DNA of 6,957 nt from Phycisphaerae bacterium (GTDB taxonomy: Bacteria > Planctomycetota > Phycisphaerae > Phycisphaerales > SM1A02): NCBI GenBank assembly GCA_018665385.1, contig JABJDN010000033.1:1-6957 (forward strand). The letters are read 5' to 3'. The position numbers and the translations under genes were made by a program. The notes under the pieces are model-generated. The model did no database searches. It was not told the DNA's origin and was given only the letters and a program-made list of their open reading frames with translations. Every line of letters starts with the position of its first letter. Positions within the stretch are counted from its first letter, which is position 1. Of the stretch, positions 6,309 to 6,957 are shown piece after piece.

Positions 6309-6957
6309 GCGGTCTCTTGTTCTACAAGATGCTGATACGAGGCGTGCAGTTGTTGCGTAGTTTTTCCAACACCACTACCAATAGCTTGTTCTTGCACACC
6401 GCTTTCATCGCTCTGCACCGCAACGCGGAAGTTGACAACCGGCAACACGCCCCAGCTAGAGTTGGTGAGAAACACTTCGTCCCCACCCAAAACATCATCA
6501 AACGTAAGAGTCGTCTTGCTCGTGCCAATTCCAAGGTCATCAGCAAGAGAAATAACTGCTTGCCGCGTCACCCCAGGCAGCACGGCGGACGGTTCCTCAT
6601 CCTTACCCTCTTCACCCCGCGCTGTTGGAGTAAACAGAGTGCCGTCTCGGACTATGAAAATATTACTTACTGACCCACCGGCGACGGTAGCGTTGGGAGT
6701 TAACCAAATTGCTTCGCCACACTGTTGCATCGCAGCAAGTTGCAGATTTAAAAGCCTTGACCAGTAATTAAGAGTTTTGTGTCCAGCACCAAACTCGTAT
6801 GGATTAATTCTGCCGCTTGCTAATGTAACAGCAACGCCGTTTTCGTAAAAAGCCGGTGGATATTCGGTGGGTGGTTGCGTTTGAATAACAATTGTTGGAT
6901 CACCACCATCACTACTCCCTGTTTGTTGAAGCATGTTCAAATCCCCGCCGGTGATAG
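6305..6957 (-). CDS. Class IV PLP-dependent aminotransferase / aminodeoxychorismate lyase-like protein, C-terminal part (5' end outside window)
   Basis: The frame is open to the right edge: codons 6955-6941 read ITGGD, continuing into LNMLQQTG, so the gene starts beyond the window. The TTG at 6940 is an internal codon and not a start. Numbering from that codon, NPYEFGAGHKTLNYWSRLL (46-64) contains the expected Schiff-base lysine K55. TVAGGSVSNIFIVRDGTLFTP (85-105) is the cofactor-site strand region, VLPGVTRQAV (120-129) is the usual LPGITR element, and TNSSWGVLPV (159-168) matches the substrate-side loop near the C-terminus. This is the fold-type IV family of branched-chain aminotransferase, D-amino-acid aminotransferase and PabC. 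The KTLN motif leans towards PabC, but substrate cannot be assigned. The Glu that usually touches the PLP ring nitrogen (as in V-x-E-G) aligns with G88. About the first 80-100 residues are missing. Its stop faces that of the small membrane gene six bases away. Confidence 0.88.
   Translation of the reverse strand, partial: ITGGDLNMLQQTGSSDGGDPTIVIQTQPPTEYPPAFYENGVAVTLASGRINPYEFGAGHKTLNYWSRLLNLQLAAMQQCGEAIWLTPNATVAGGSVSNIFIVRDGTLFTPTARGEEGKDEEPSAVLPGVTRQAVISLADDLGIGTSKTTLTFDDVLGGDEVFLTNSSWGVLPVVNFRVAVQSDESGVQEQAIGSGVGKTTQQLHASYQHLVEQETA

Noticed and set aside
6317..6767. Plus-strand open frames opposite the aminotransferase
   Set aside because: They overlap the conserved aminotransferase motifs on the other strand and have low-complexity translations.
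6938..6940. TTG as the aminotransferase start codon
   Set aside because: The upstream codons to the window edge continue the family's ITGGDLN motif in frame, so this is an internal leucine codon.
1..6957. Defence island, mobile element, CRISPR or biosynthetic cluster
   Set aside because: There is no transposase, integrase, phage gene, direct-repeat array or cluster of pathway enzymes. The genes are mostly core housekeeping types.

Overview
This window is an ordinary chromosomal stretch of AT-leaning bacterial DNA with dense, intronless genes. The best guess for the host is the phylum Planctomycetota, class Phycisphaerae. That guess rests on recalled resemblance of four products to planctomycetal families: a BldC/excisionase-type helix-turn-helix joined to a receiver-like domain, its coiled-coil/GAF partner, a DnaE1-type polymerase of about 1260 residues, and a class IV aminotransferase with a Gly-Gly motif. 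No rRNA or other decisive marker is present, so the placement is inference.

Layout. Positions 1-324 (+) hold the 3' end of tsaB (tRNA t6A synthesis). Positions 325-523 contain no gene, but carry two clear inverted repeats, a possible leader hairpin and a ribosome binding site. Positions 524-1072 and 1110-2204 (+) form a probable two-gene operon. The first gene is a DNA-binding protein with a receiver-like C-terminus. The second is a receiver-like/coiled-coil/GAF protein. Both receiver-like domains lack the acidic pair, the phospho-acceptor aspartate and the signature lysine. Positions 2207-5989 (-) hold a complete dnaE, the replicative DNA polymerase III alpha subunit, starting at TTG and converging on the GAF gene with only two bases between the stops. 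Positions 5990-6058 are a short divergent intergenic region. Positions 6059-6298 (+) hold a small membrane protein of unknown function. Positions 6305-6957 (-) hold the C-terminal part of a class IV PLP aminotransferase that runs off the right edge.

How the genes relate. tsaB and dnaE are housekeeping genes (tRNA modification and replication), and the aminotransferase is probably amino-acid or folate metabolism. The two-gene operon at 524-2204 is the least understood part. It looks like a regulatory pair in which a helix-turn-helix protein and a cysteine-rich GAF protein have each kept a receiver-like fold without its phosphorylation chemistry. This suggests signalling by protein contact or ligand/redox sensing instead of phosphotransfer. 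I see no mobile element, CRISPR array, tRNA, rRNA or defence locus.
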